In this document: piece after piece, positions 22,475 through 35,559 of the stretch
Position numbering within the stretch: the stretch's first letter is position 1
Layout: each line of letters begins with the position of its first letter
NCBI RefSeq assembly: GCF_040802235.1
Contig: NC_133167.1
Span: 43,584,001 to 43,648,000 of the forward strand
Source: Manis javanica
Lineage: Eukaryota; Chordata; Mammalia; Pholidota; Manidae
Reading direction: 5' to 3'
DNA: 64,000 nucleotides
Made by a program: the position numbers and the translations under genes
The notes under the pieces: generated by a model
The model's database searches: none
What the model saw: the letters and a program-made list of their open reading frames with translations, nothing else
What the model was told of the DNA's origin: nothing

Positions 22475-24504
22475 GCAATAAAGTCATACTTTAAAATGTT
22501 GGTTTTGAACACATTCATTGATCATTAATGATGAGAAAGTATGACTGAGTGTACGTATGATGAATTCAGAGGATAGGGAATTTCAAGTCTAGGAGGGCTT
22601 AATAGAGAAGTTGAGACGAACTGGGATTTTTGATGAGTTCAAAAGAAGATGGAACACATTCCGAAAGGAAGGTAAGGTTTAAACAAGTAATCAGAAGTTA
22701 GACAAGTGGGAGCACAAGAAAAAGAAAAAAAAAGAGGGAACCATGGAAGGAAAAAATAGTGAGATTTTTATTGGTGATGTTTGAAGAGAAAATACCTGAA
22801 GTAAGGTTTTTAGCCCTGAGCCATACTTTAGAGTCTTAAATGTTTTGTCCAGACCTTGAATATTATCTTGTAAGAAAAAGAAAGTTATCAAAAGTCCTTA
22901 AAGAGGATAACAGTATGACATATGTAATATGTAAGAAATTGATCTCATGATGATAGATAGCTTATACTTAAAAATAAATTGTACAAAAAATATTATATAT
23001 ATACTGATAAATATACTGATCTTCATTGCAGTATCAATGAATTAGCTTTTCCATTAAGGAAAAGCAAGACAAGTTATTTTCAGATAAAAAGACTTTTGTT
23101 TCTACAGAAGTAAATTCATCTTTGAGAAACCAACACATGGTGACTAACAAAGTTTGGGGTCTCAGTAAACACCACTTCCCATATCTCTTGATGTTATTAC
23201 AGTTGTTTCGTTGTTCAGGGCCTACTCTGCCTTCCAACCTGAAGCAGAGAACAGACACTCAGAAGCTAATTACTCTTTGGGAAATGACATATAGATTTAT
23301 ACTTCCTGATAACAACAATGATAAAATTTCTTGGTTTGGATCATTCTTGTAGTTTCCATCAAATAAATCAGAACTCAAAACCTTCCCTAATTCATTAGAA
23401 AGATCAAGCTTGCAAATTATTTTTCTTTACTATCTAGAAAATAAGTTACATGAATTAATATCTTGGCTGTACTTCAAGGTACAGAGATGTCTACTGTTTC
23501 CATAGTAAATATTTCTTTGTTGTTAAAATCTGGGCCATTTCCCTGGTTATAAAGACAACTTTTCCCTCTCATCTCCATCACTTGGAAAAGTACCGGGTGA
23601 ACAGGAAATTATAAAGTTTGAAATAGCAAATGCTAAGTGTGTGTGTGTGTGTGTGTATGTGTGTGTTAAACATGTGAACATAGCAGGAAAGAGATTAGGA
23701 CTAAAATCAAGATGACAGCAGAAAATTTAAAGAACAGAAAACCTCAAAAGATTTATCCGGAAAGCAGACATTGAGTGTAATTTTTGTCAAGTGAAACTAT
23801 GTACATTTTTCTATCTAAATATGGAATCAAAAGACCTATTATTCAAATCTGATTTCAAAGTTGTAGGTGAAAAGTTTTGCAAATGAAACTTTTGCTACAA
23901 GTATAGTTACTGGTAGAAAGTCACTTTCTCATATCTGTCTTAGGACTTAATTGAAAACTAGAATTCTAACATATTTCATATGATTAAAGTCATAATTTTT
24001 TTCCTCTTTAAGAAAAATACTTTTAATATATATTTAATTTATTAATGTCTCACTTGGATACACATAAAGAGACAGTGATTATATGCCCTGTTTAAAGAAA
24101 CACAAGATTTAATGTAATCAAAGATGAAAGATAATTTTGTAAATTAAACAATTTTTAGTTCACTGATGCTTCCATTTTGGCATATGTTATGGAAACCATG
24201 ATTAAATGACTAGAATTTTCTAATTTATAGTCATGAAATCTAACTAAGAATATATTTATGTATATTTTCAAATGTAAAATATATACCCAAGATTATTCAC
24301 TAATTTGAATATTAAAGTTTTAATTTTTAAGATGATATTGAAAAGATACTCTGTTATTTGATTAAATTGGTTTTCAGTATCTGCCATTCTGTTTCATAAA
24401 ACAATTGAGTAATGTAGTCTACAGTAGTGGCAAATTAATTGTAAAGGCACTTTACAATTTTGAGTAAATAATTCACCAAAGAGTATGTCCTCAGATTTTA
24501 TTTC
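22475..24504. other. Unassigned DNA with (GT)n
   Basis: AT-rich, no gene. A (GT)n tract with one TA interruption lies at 23637-23666. An A/G-rich block lies at 22700-22760. Confidence 0.45.
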
Positions 24505-24520
24505 AAAAATGACCTACCAT

Positions 24521-24958
24521 CCACCGGTTCCTGGACTTGCCATTGTAATGAAGAAGGAGATATCTAAGCTGACCTGTGCATACAGTAAAAAAACAAATTT
24601 GACTGGATCTATACTGTTGGAACTCAACCAAGAATTAGGAGAAGTGCAAGTTGTAGCGCTCCAAAATCTTACAACTACAGACTATCTACTGTTAAAAGAA
24701 CATATGGGATGTGAACAGTTCCCAGGAATGGGTTGTTTTAATTTGTCTGATTTCTCCCAGACTGTTCAAGTACAGTTGGGCAATATCCATCATATCATAG
24801 ACAAATTTTCACAAATGCTTAGGGTGCCTAACTGGTTTTCTTGGCTTCACTGGAGATGGCTGGTAATTATAGATCTGCTTTGTTTATGTAACTGTATTTC
24901 TATTATGTTAATGTGTGTACACAATTTAATTAGTAGTTTAAAACCTATACATGCTTAA
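24521..24958 (+). pseudogene. env: 5'-truncated retroviral env transmembrane-subunit fragment
   Basis: About 145 open codons from the inner edge of the target duplication. The piece has the shape of a transmembrane subunit: a helical region, then CEQFPGMGC, which matches the C-x6-C-C layout of gamma-type envelopes except that the middle Cys is Gly, a tryptophan-rich membrane-proximal stretch (NWFSWLHWRW) and a hydrophobic span before a short tail. The upstream codons (24485-24520) belong to the host flank, so the ATG at 24485 is not the env start. The surface subunit is absent because the copy is 5'-truncated. No promoter of its own; expression unlikely. Confidence 0.75.
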
Positions 24959-25579
24959 GTTACTCTACAAGAAGATATGTCAAAGAAATAATCAATCCTC
25001 CCATGTTTTCTTCCATCTGCTACCTCTATAGCTTTTCTTCTTCCTTCCTAATTACAACCTTAAATAGAATTCGTGCCTCATATCGAATTCACCGAGTATC
25101 ATAACTCCTCCAAGTGGTAAAGATACCTCAAGACAAATGCTGGGCATAGAAGCCACAGGGCATAAATCTGCAAAGAAGTAAAAGCTAACCTTTTCAAACA
25201 ATATGGCTTTTCTCTCACTTACCAACTTTACATTTCCCTGTATGGCCCCGGAAGATGACTGGTTAGCCAGAGACGGGTAAGATTCCTCAAGGGAGGAACA
25301 ACCTAAGACATGCACAGTCGCAGGGGGGCCATCAGGTGAGAAATTGGGGATCAACAGAGGTGAGGCTTAGAACCTCACACCCCCTGTTTTGAGAGAAATC
25401 TTCTGCATCCGTGGATGTATTATTATTGCCCTTGTCTAGCTTGTATTAACACATAGTCTACAGGCACACACCTGATCATCTATATTTGCTCTCTTACAAT
25501 ACTAAACTATGTTTTCTATCTTTATCTTGCATCTACCTACCACTTCAGCATTTTATTAAAAAATAAAAATAATAATAAT
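24959..25579 (+). other. 3' untranslated part of the env retrocopy
   Basis: Non-coding transcript DNA between the env stop and the polypurine tract; rich in stops on both strands apart from a 100-codon minus-strand stretch with no recognisable motif. Confidence 0.6.
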
Positions 25580-25590
25580 AAAGGGAGAAA

Positions 25591-25910
25591 TGTGGGATTC
25601 ACATATAAATCAAGTATAAAAATCAAATGAATATTCATATTTGACCTGATTGTTTATAGTTCATAATGAGTGATCAAAACAAAGATTTTGTGATGACTGC
25701 CCTTGTACTGTTCACCATGGAAGAACTTATTCAGTATGTAAGAATTTGTTCACCATGTAAGAACTTGTTCGTTATGCTTCAGAAGATTGGAGACTGACGA
25801 GAACTGGCTGGGGGTGGATTAATGATTGTGCATTGAGCATTGACTCCCCTACACAGAATTTTATTGTTGTTAACAACCATTTGATCAATAAATATGAGAG
25901 ATGCCCTCTC
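25591..25910 (+). repeat. U3-R portion of an ERV LTR in the retrocopy
   Basis: Starts TGTGGGATTC right after the polypurine tract and ends 18 bases after AATAAA. It holds about three diverged tandem copies of a 20-base unit (TTCACCATGTAAGAACTTG type) at 25709-25770. U5 is missing. Confidence 0.8.
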
Positions 25911-25932
25911 AAAAAAAAAAATGACCTACCAT

Positions 25933-27838
25933 ATAAAGAGTTGTGAAACACCATACTGATTTCTTGAGATGCAGGGACTATAATATCTTCCCAAAAATAT
26001 TCTCTGGGTTAAAAAAAATGCTCAGATGCATAATGTCTGAAACCTATGGGCTATGGGCAAAGAGCAGATCAGCTGTCTTCTGTGCTGTGTAAGTTAGTAG
26101 TGGTGACTTTGGTGGAGAGTTGAAAGGCGATGGTAGCTGAGATCCCAGCTGCTATGGTCTGGCTGAGAGCTGAGAGGGTTGCAAGGATGCTGAGAAAACA
26201 CCACCGATGACAAACTTGCTGGCATGGGTGAAAAAGCAATTGCAGCTTGAAGATAGTATTCTAAGACACAGTTTTCCTAAGATATCTGTTTAGAGAGATA
26301 CAGGAGATAATAGCAAGATAGGTAACATGGGAATCGGTGTTGGTAACTGGAAGACAGGATGCAAGACTGTTTAGAAAGAAAAGATGAAGATGTCCTGTGA
26401 GGATGGGAGACTAGGGAAGGGCAAGCAGGGGAGAAGGAGGTGGCCTGCATAGTCTGAGCTAATGCACCTGCCAAGAAACCAGAACCTAGAAGTCTTTCAT
26501 TCATCATTTTTCCTAGAGGTATTGGAATTTCCAACAAAAAATTCCATCATTGGACTGCATCTACAGTACTATGAATATTACAATACTCATTAATAATCGT
26601 TAGAAATAGAAATACTGTTTTGTCTATGAAAAATTTTAAATTTTAAGATTTTCCAAAAATATTCCCAAGTCAAACAAGGAAAAGAAAATTCTTCAAGCGA
26701 TAAACAACTCTACATAAACTATTAATGGATATCCTGCTGAATATTGTTATGGAAACAGCATTGATTTCTTGATGTCAATTATTTAATTTTTGAGATGTAA
26801 TTTAAATTTTCTAAGCAGGAAAAAAATGCATATTTTGTTATTCTATTTACTTTCAGAGCAAAATGCTATATTCTGTCTGCCTCTAATAAATCTCTCTTTG
26901 TTTCTATCTCTGTCTCTATCTTTTTCTCTTACATGCACACAAATACACCTATGACCAGATACAGACTTTTACCATTGAACATACAGTAGGTTTCAAAGTT
27001 GAATGTTATCTTCATGTCAAATAATTTATATCAGTTCAGATATCATCCCAGCCCTAAAAAAACATTGCAGAGAAACCCACAAGATTATATCTGTGAATTT
27101 GGTTGCATTATTTGAAGAGTACTTCTTGAAACCCAGAAGTGAGAGTGAATATGCCATGAGTGATAAATGATATGGACTTTGCAGGTAAGGACTAATGACA
27201 GCTCTATGGGCTGATGCTGTTACCTGCAAGTTCTAAAATTATCTTTAGAAATGAAAAAGGTTGATTTCAGTTAGGCCTGGAAATGTTAAGTAAACATGGT
27301 TCCTAAAGGAAAAGAGAGAATTTCTTCAAAATTAATATCAATATATCATCACAGGCTGTTTATGGAGCAAGTCTATCAGAATATATTTTGAGCTTTCTCT
27401 ATCATTTACTTAAAGTTATATTGGTAATCTTGCTAGTGAACAGGGGGTGGAATGTAGGTTTCCTGAAGATGTCGCCATATCAGCTTTGCTGTACCTCTTA
27501 GTATTGTAAAGGAACTGATTTCAAAATTATCTTAATTACTTATCAACTATAAAAAGAATAGTTATGATTAAGAAATTGACCGTTGGTGGAAATGTAATTT
27601 CCTGAGACACTTTAATAAGAAAGCTTAAGAAAAAAGCATTAAACACCTGAAATTGCCATGATTTCAAATTTTAATCTGTGGGATTTAAACTTAATGACAG
27701 TCTCTCATAGCTTCCCCAGAGTGCCTGACATATTATAGATATTCAAATATTTGTGAATTAAATACAATAAAATTTAATTTCTAGGGCTGCCACTTTTGTT
27801 CACCTTCTCATCATATTACAATTTGATACTGGACTTCT
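25933..27838. other. Unassigned DNA
   Basis: No gene. The stretch 26040-26480 is somewhat G-rich but has no open frame with a recognisable domain. I see no repeat I can name. Confidence 0.45.
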
Positions 27839-27839
27839 A

Positions 27840-28065
27840 AGTCAGAGACTGGCAAGCTTTTTCTTTAAAAGGCCAGATATCATACATTTTCAGCTTTGTG
27901 AGCCATGTGGTCTCTTCTCTAATACTCAACTCTGCTGTTTTAGCATGAAAAATCATATATAAATGAATACATGTTGCATATTTCAATAAAGCTTTATTTA
28001 CAAAACAGGCACTGAGTCAAATTGAGCCAGAGGTCCTCCTTTGTCAACCCAGTTTCAACTGGCCT
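27840..28065 (+). mobile_element. hAT-Charlie-type nonautonomous DNA transposon
   Basis: Follows a common mammalian MER-type element: "ctggcaagctttttctttaa", "aggccagatatcatacat", "atactcaactctgctgtttt" and "aataaagctttatttacaaa". Diverged, ends not exact, subfamily not named. Confidence 0.65.
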
Positions 28066-28999
28066 TCCTGTCTCCAGTCTTTCTGTTTACATACTTGTGG
28101 TTGAGATATATGAGCCAAGGTACATTGGGGCACAGCACTGAACTCACTGAGACACCCCAAAAGGTATTTTAACTTTTCAAGGGAAATATGGCTACATTAG
28201 TTGTATGCCATGTGAACTACTACTATTCTGTGGCTTGGACATAACTACTTAAGAAACAGAAACATTAGGTATTTTTTGACCCAGGAAGACCTTAAAAATT
28301 ACCAAGACATGAAGGGACCTTGAACTGAGACAATTTGGGAAACTGCTCTAGTCTATTCGACTTTCCCCCCATGGATACATTTTCCTAAAATATCATTTCA
28401 ATGTGATTCTTCGATTCGTGAAATACCTCAATAGTTTCCCACTGATTATATAAAAATGAAACAAAAAAAACCCTGTCCAGTTTACAGATCCCTGTCTTAA
28501 TACAGAACCACAACTCAAGGGTTAACTCAAAAATCAATCAATTCAGAAAGTCTAGAAATAGGAGTCTTTTCAGACAAACCTTCAGGAAAAAGAGATCACA
28601 AAATCCAAGGAAGAAATGAATGGAAGTATAGTTGAAAGAATAGTAAATAAACTAATATGTTTTATTAGATAGATTAAGAGGAAATTCAACAGAGAGACGA
28701 AAGCAGTGGAACATATACAAGGAAAAGCACCAGATAAGCCATAATAAAATATGTACAGGAAAGCCCTGTTATATCATTATACTGAACAGTCAGGACAATG
28801 CTTGAAGCAAACCGTGAAGGGCATCGTATGCCATACAGTGGGATGGTGATATCTTTATGTATGTACTGAAAATCAATTACAGAATTTTCAGAAAGTCAAA
28901 TGTTAGGTTTCGATTGATAATTATAGCAACAATGTGGGAGAACTGAAAAGACTGGAGACAGAATCAGGAAGAAGAATGCAAAATCAAAATCAAAATTAA
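28066..28999. other. Unassigned DNA
   Basis: AT-rich; nothing supported. Confidence 0.4.
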
Positions 29000-29225
29000 T
29001 GAAGCCCTTACTCAACTGTCAAGCAATGACCTAAGCACCAAACCTGTATTCACATCTACTTCTCAGAGTAAACCTGTGAGATAGCTACTGTGATTATTTT
29101 TTTCTATTATAGTCTAGGAAACTAAGATATCGAGACATGAAAGTTATAAAGCAGGTAAGTAGCATAGTTGGACACAGAATCCAGTTCTGTAGCCCCAGAA
29201 CCCGTGCTCTTAAGAACTATAATCA
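29000..29225 (-). repeat. MIR SINE
   Basis: Reversed MIR order: "tctcagagtaaacctgtgag", "aggaaactaagatatcgag", "cagaatccagttctgtag" and "cccgtgctcttaagaacta". Confidence 0.75.
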
Positions 29226-32200
29226 TCGACTCTATGCCTGGCTCAGCATTGCTGAGAACGTTTCTTATCTTCCTTATTATCTAGTCTCTCCTTGAAATAA
29301 TTTCCCACTAACTGAAATAACCTGATTAAATGTGGTTCTTGTAAATTTAAACTGCCTAACCCACATAAACATGATGAGTCACATTATATTTGTGTTCATT
29401 TTTGGAGATGCTTGCCAAAATCATAATGCAAACCAGGTAGGCATGAGCAGGAATCATTGTAAAGACATTGAAAATTCTTCATGAAATAAAAAAAGACATG
29501 TTGCTAGGCCTCAGAAACAAGTAGAAATTGTTCAGAGACCTTTCTGTTTCACCAGTCTCCAGCTGTAACTGATTCTCCCTTCTCTTTTATTCAAAAAACC
29601 AGCTTTTTTCTTTCTAGATGAAATGGTAGTAAACGTGACTTCAAAAGCCTTTGAGCTTTAAACATTCAGGCATTAGAAATAAATGTTTGTGATCACTTAT
29701 AGTAACAAGTCCAAAAATTCCAGGAAAAAGAATCATTAGTTTGTTCAAAGTCACTTATTCAACTTTGGAGTGATCAGTGGCCAGGTGATTAAAGAATATG
29801 TAATACAGCCATCTGGAAAACCACTAGGAAAAAAGGTTTGCTGACATTCCCAGTATGTCTACTCCAAAAGGTATATAAGTAATGCATGTCTAAACTAGGC
29901 TCTAATCTTCTATATCAAACTTGCTTCCTGTATTTCGTATCTTGATTTAACACAAATTATTGTCAAAGTCTTTACTAAAGGAGTATAATTTAGATTTCTG
30001 AAAGAATGTGAAGTTGATGTTTTTAAATAAGATCAAATGAACAGGGATGAAGTATGGAAGTGTAACAGAATGTGCCCGTTCAAAAGGAAAAAGAAATAGA
30101 GATTTCTTTATGTGCAATAAAGAAAAAATGTTTTAAACACATTAAAACAAAAATAAATACACTTAGGTAATAGTTTAGATTTTTGATAGTTGTGAAAATT
30201 ACTTAGATGATGTATACTTTTTTCCTTCATAGTTCACGTGAGTTGTGCAATTGGATAGAAATGCATTTCTAAGTACAAAGGCTCAATTCTCACTTACGTG
30301 CAGAGCATGTCTATCTATTAACTTATTAATCACTGAAGATTTGTTTTAAGTGGTTTTAAGTGTAATAAAGTTTTCTAATTCAATAAAATTTGAAATTCCC
30401 AGTATTGAAATAAAATTTACAAAAATCTATCTTAACCAAAGTTAGTGTAACCTAAATTCATCTGCATCCATTTTGTTAGCCACAACTAACATACATATTT
30501 TACTAATGCTATTATATTTTGATTTATTTAATAATATGAAATGGGAATCTTTCTTGGAGCTAGTATAGCCCACCAATTTCTATTATATAGGGATTTTCAA
30601 TGCACACAATGAAATATATTTTCATTGTGATTTCATACATAAGAATTTCATTGAAATTTTTCATTAAATATACCTTGCCTATGTGCTGCTGTGTACACAC
30701 CTGCTGCCTCTCAACTCTTGGACTACCATGAATGGCCTTCATCACATAACAATTTTAGTTAAGGAGGAAAAAGAGATCCTGTTTTATGTCTACCTTTCTT
30801 AAATTTTATAAAACTCAAATCTCAAACTCCTTGCCTCTTGCTTCTCCTTTTAATGTGTAATACATCTATAATGGTAATCAGCCTCAATTCCTTTCTGGAG
30901 GCAGAAGTGGCATAAACAATGCATATAAGAAATGTAATACTGTCACAGCAAGATTTAGACACATGTTGAAGATAAGATAGCAAAATAATAATGTCACCAC
31001 TTGGGTGGATTTTCTTTTGATAATTTCTGGAATCTTCCTTAAAAAGAATTAGTAGTTGTTAAGAGAATAGATTCTGAGAGTTGTCATCACTAAGAGAAAT
31101 TTTTTCTTTTTATTTTATCTATGTGAGATCATGGATGTTATCTAAAACTGCTATATCAATCATTTCACAATATATGTAAATCAAACCATCATGCTGTACA
31201 CCTTAAACTTATATAGTAATGTATATTAACAATTTCTCAACAATGGAAAAAATCATGCATGGTATAGTCTCTTAAAATCCTACTAGATTTGTCTAGGGTG
31301 TTGATCCTTGCCCTAAAACACATTTGTCTTTATATCATGTATGTCAATTTTTATTTGTTCAGATCAGTTGCTAACATCAATATAAAGCTGTAGAATAAAT
31401 TGGTGACATTTCATTCTAAAGCTGTGGAATAAATTGTATATCTGACTTTCATATTTTAACATCATTTGGCACATGCACCAAAATTTATTTACGTGACATT
31501 TTTCTGTATAAATCACTATGGTATCTAGGATCTTCCTTTTACAATAAAAGCCTACTTATCCAGTTCACCTTTTAAATTGATCCTGAATGATATAATTGAA
31601 TGCTTTAACTTTTTTAAAGTGCATGCTTGTTTCAGAGGAGGAAAAATATTTTTAAATATCTTACCCCCAGCTTCTTTATTGGATAAGTTCTTTATTGGTA
31701 CTTTATTGGATTCATTGCATTAGACATCATAAGGCATTTTTAATGACTATCAATCTTACCATTGCTTCTGTATTATTTTTCTCAGCACAGCCTATGAGAG
31801 AGCAGTAGAACAGATTGAAGTGAATACAAGGTGAATGTCTTGTATTAAGACCTTTGGCATAAAATCCCTAGTAGTGATTTTTACTCCTATCTGACCAAGA
31901 AGAAACGATAATTAACTACAGCTTGATTTACCACATTATGAGAAGAGAAATTTCCTGTTATGTTATTAAACTTCATTTATTTTTCACTTGCTTTTTAATT
32001 TTCTTTTTAATCTAAGTTCATAAATAAAACACAATGTTTATTTTAAAACTGTTTCATAATGTCCCATACCTTATATCTATTTGATGGCATGTAACAATGA
32101 TATTTGTAGTATGTTGCTCACAGGATTTTCCTGGAAATGAAATGAAAGTACAAATGTGAATGTGTGTGTGTGTTTTTTTTTAAATAAAAGGTATAACATT

Positions 32201-32654
32201 ATCTGTTATTTGAACCCTTTTTGGAATTATGGTAAATATGTGTTGGTTGAAAATTCTACATCAAACGCTAATTTTCAAAGAAATAACCGTACTTGGGCTA
32301 AAAATTCACTAAGTGCTATTTTTGACAATTGAGATACAGTTCAGAATTTAAAGTCAGTGTCATTATTATTCAAACAGCATGGAAGCATGGAAATTACAAA
32401 TGCATGTGTGTGTTTGGTTCTATATATATGAGTGGGTATACACATATATATTACATCGCATTAGATATCATTAAATAATATGTAATATGTATGATTTACA
32501 TATGGATATGTAATATGTAGCATATATATCTACATATACATTTTTTAAGACTATTAATAAAGATTATTACAATCATTTTTGTTACTACACTGTTACATGT
32601 GATTTACCTGACATATTTATTTAAGTAGAGTTTTCATATATTCCTTAAGAAATA
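29226..32654. other. Unassigned AT-rich DNA with an L1-type 3' tail
   Basis: No gene. The piece at about 31110-31255 ("catcatgctgtacacctta" and similar) resembles the last part of an old L1 3' end on the plus strand. The rest is AT-rich and unassigned, including TA-rich DNA at 32420-32560. Confidence 0.4.
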
Positions 32655-32770
32655 TAAGAGCATGTAAGGTAAGTACTGTTTTCCCCCATTTGCACGAGGC
32701 AGTAATGTGACTTGCTCATGGTCACAGCCATCACTGTAAGTCAAATCGGTCTGTGAGCTCTGTCCACCAT
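32655..32770 (-). repeat. MIR SINE fragment
   Basis: Reversed MIR core traces: "taagtactgttttccccca", "gcacgaggcagtaatgtgac" and "tgctcatggtcacagcc". Confidence 0.55.
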
Positions 32771-34265
32771 ATAATGTTATCATTTACTTTTTAAAATATC
32801 ATAGTTTATCATTTTTTTCAATTATTTTTCCTGTTTTTCTTGATATTTTTCACTATTGTATTATTCATTTTAATCTTTAAAAGTAGAGATAAAACACTTT
32901 TGATGATTTCACCATGTTAAGAATTTTATTCATGGTTATTATCAAGTATCTTGGTTTGTTTGGTATGAATATATAAGCTTTTTAAACTATATAGGTTTGA
33001 GATATACATATACAAACATATATATAAATCTTATATAAGAAAGGATGAAAATAATAAAGAACCATGATATAGATGTAGGATAGAGTCAGTGAACTTGTAC
33101 ATTGTGAGATGTCACTAAAATATTCTTCCATAAAAGAGGATTAATATACATTCTTTATCAACAGTTGTGAGAATGTAAGAAGAAAACATATATTAAATGG
33201 TTTTGTAATTGTAAGAACCACAATAAATTTTAGAGGTAATTGTACCAAAATTAATGATTATAAATATAGACTTAAATATAAATATATATTATAAAATATA
33301 CAACTATAAGTTACAAACACCATATAGCTATCATTTGTATAACAATATTTTACAAACCTTGACATTTTAATTTGTTCTAAACATTTGGTAATCTACTAGG
33401 AACAAAAGTTTGCACTGAAGTTTGTTCTAATCTCATTATACAGTATCAGTTAAATAATTCATTTTGTGTTATAAACACATCTGGAATGAATTTAAAGTAA
33501 ATATAGATTCATTTCTCAGTAGTTTTGGGTAATTCTCTATTGAGTATGGAATTTTGAAATTACACAATTATTAGGAAAGTTACTCTGGGATTTAAAATAT
33601 ATATACTGTATTTAAAAATGTCCTTAAATATTTCTAAATCATTAAAGTCTTCACAGTTATTGTTTCATACAAAAGAATGTATTTGAATTTAGAGAAGCCT
33701 ATCAACAAATCAGAATGCAATATCAAAAACTGAAATGTGTATATAACTTGTAATTGTAATAATTTATACTGTAGAACATATACATTTTGTTTATAGTATT
33801 TTTCTTTTATACATTCTCTTGGTATTGCTAACCATCCTATAAAACTTGCAGAGGAAGTATTTCTTCTACTTCAAAAGTGAAAGATGTGTACTTCAAAGAA
33901 ATTTGCCTAAGGTTTTACAGTTAGTTACCCCATATATGACGAGGGCTAGAATCCTGATCAATGAAATCTCTATAAATGGAAGCAAGATACTTCTTCAAGT
34001 GTTAACAGTGCTAATTAGTTACTAGACTTGTTATAATCTCTGTATAAGTGGTATCAAGAGGAAATTTCAGTATTTTAAGTACAAGCTTTTCTATTTCCAT
34101 GACAATGCTGTAAACAAGATTGAGTAATATAGACTAAATGAAAGTATGTTTATTATGCTGTACCACTGGATAGACATCCAACAATATTCAAATGATATTA
34201 GTCATTGAATGCATCATCATTGAATGCATTGATGATATAAATTTTGTTATTTATACATACTGTAA
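32771..34265. other. Unassigned AT-rich DNA
   Basis: No gene; 33840-33960 may be a further very diverged MIR-like piece. Confidence 0.4.
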
Positions 34266-35500
34266 GTTGAAGTGATTTAACAAGATACATCTAGTCAATA
34301 ACTATTTACTGAGTGTTTAGTATGTGCTAGCCACAGTTCTAGGTACTTAGGATTCTTCAGTGAACATAAAAGACACATATACCTGCTTTTTGGGAATTAA
34401 CTTGTTAGCTAGGAATGCTGATTACAAATTTTGAATAGTAAATAAGGTATTTTGAGTGATAGCAATTTTATTTAGCATGGCCAGGATGAGTATCAATGTT
34501 TGGGCAATGACTTTAGGATGATGAGTAATAAATCATACAGATTCCCAGAGAAGGGAGCTCCCAGCAGAGGAAAGTACTACAGCAAGAGCTCTTGGTAGTA
34601 TGTCTATTGTCCTTGTATATTTGAAAAAGAAAAAGACCAGTATGTCTGGAGAAGAGCCAACAAGAGGTGGGGCAATAGCAGATGGGGTGAGAGAAGAAGC
34701 AAGAGACCAGTTCATGCAAAGAGGGCTTTGCAGAGCTTCAACATCTGCAGCAAGTAAAGTGGGGAGCTCTGGGAAGATTCTCAAGTAGAGTAGTAACATC
34801 ACCTGTTATGTATATTATCAAAATCACACTGAGTATTGTGTTGGTAATACAAAGTAGTGCGGCAAATTGGGAAGCAGAAAGACCACTTGGGAAGCTAATG
34901 AAGTAGCTCAAGTGAGAGGTAACTTGAACAAAGTGGAGATGGTGAAAGGAGGTCAGATAGTAGGTATACCTGAAAGGAGAGTAAATGTGATTTTCATAAC
35001 AGACTGGGTGTGGTATGTCAGAGACAAAGTGGAGTCAAGAATGTTAATGCTTTTGTATTGAGTAACCTGTAGGATACAGTTGTCATCACTGAGATGGGGC
35101 AGGCTATGATAGGAACAGGTTTGGAGTAGGGAGATAAGAGAAATGTTTGGTTTCAGACATGTTGTGTTTCATAGCCTATCAGCTTTATCAAGTAGGCAAC
35201 TGGACATATGATATTGAGCTATAGAAAATGATCTGGACTAAAGATATAAATGGGGAAATAGTTGGCATAGAAATGGTATACAATAACAGAAAACTGAATG
35301 AAATCAGCAAAGGAGAGAGTGTAGAGAAAAGGGTCAGTGCCTGAGACCTGGATAACTCCAATGTTAAGAGTTATGCAGTAAGAGAAAGAATCATTAAAAC
35401 AATTGAAAAAATAAATGCCTCCAGTGAAGCAGGAGGAAATACAATGAAATATGGTTTTCTAGAAGCCAAGTGAAGAAACTATAATGAGATAAAGTATACA
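34266..35500 (+). repeat. Long ancient interspersed repeat next to the telomere-like array
   Basis: Begins "atttactgagtgtttagtat" and "gtgctagccacagttctagg", then runs through "cactgagatggggcaggcta", "tttcagacatgttgtgttt" and ends near "agaagccaagtgaagaaact". This order is that of a long, very common mammal-wide repeat whose class I do not assign. The short open stretches on both strands are incidental. Confidence 0.55.
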
Positions 35501-35559
35501 ATAAACTAAAAACTAAATCAGAAAATGTCAAACACTGGCAATACAGAGTTCAAGAGCAG

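Larger units (their letters stand above)
24505..25932 (+). mobile_element. Poly(A)-tailed retrocopy of an ERV env transcript with 16-bp target duplication
   Basis: AAAAATGACCTACCAT occurs at 24505-24520 and again at 25917-25932, after a run of A. Between them lie an env fragment (to 24960), 3' sequence, a polypurine tract (AAAGGGAGAAA, 25580-25590), then U3-R of an LTR (25591-25910) with AATAAA at 25887-25892 and a poly(A) tail. The LTR stops at its poly(A) site and U5 is missing, so the source was an mRNA. A long target duplication plus poly(A) is the L1-made retrocopy signature, not retroviral integration. Confidence 0.88.

Noticed and set aside
34513-35061. Frames of 60-90 codons on both strands
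   Set aside because: Contained in an ancient interspersed repeat with no recognisable domain.
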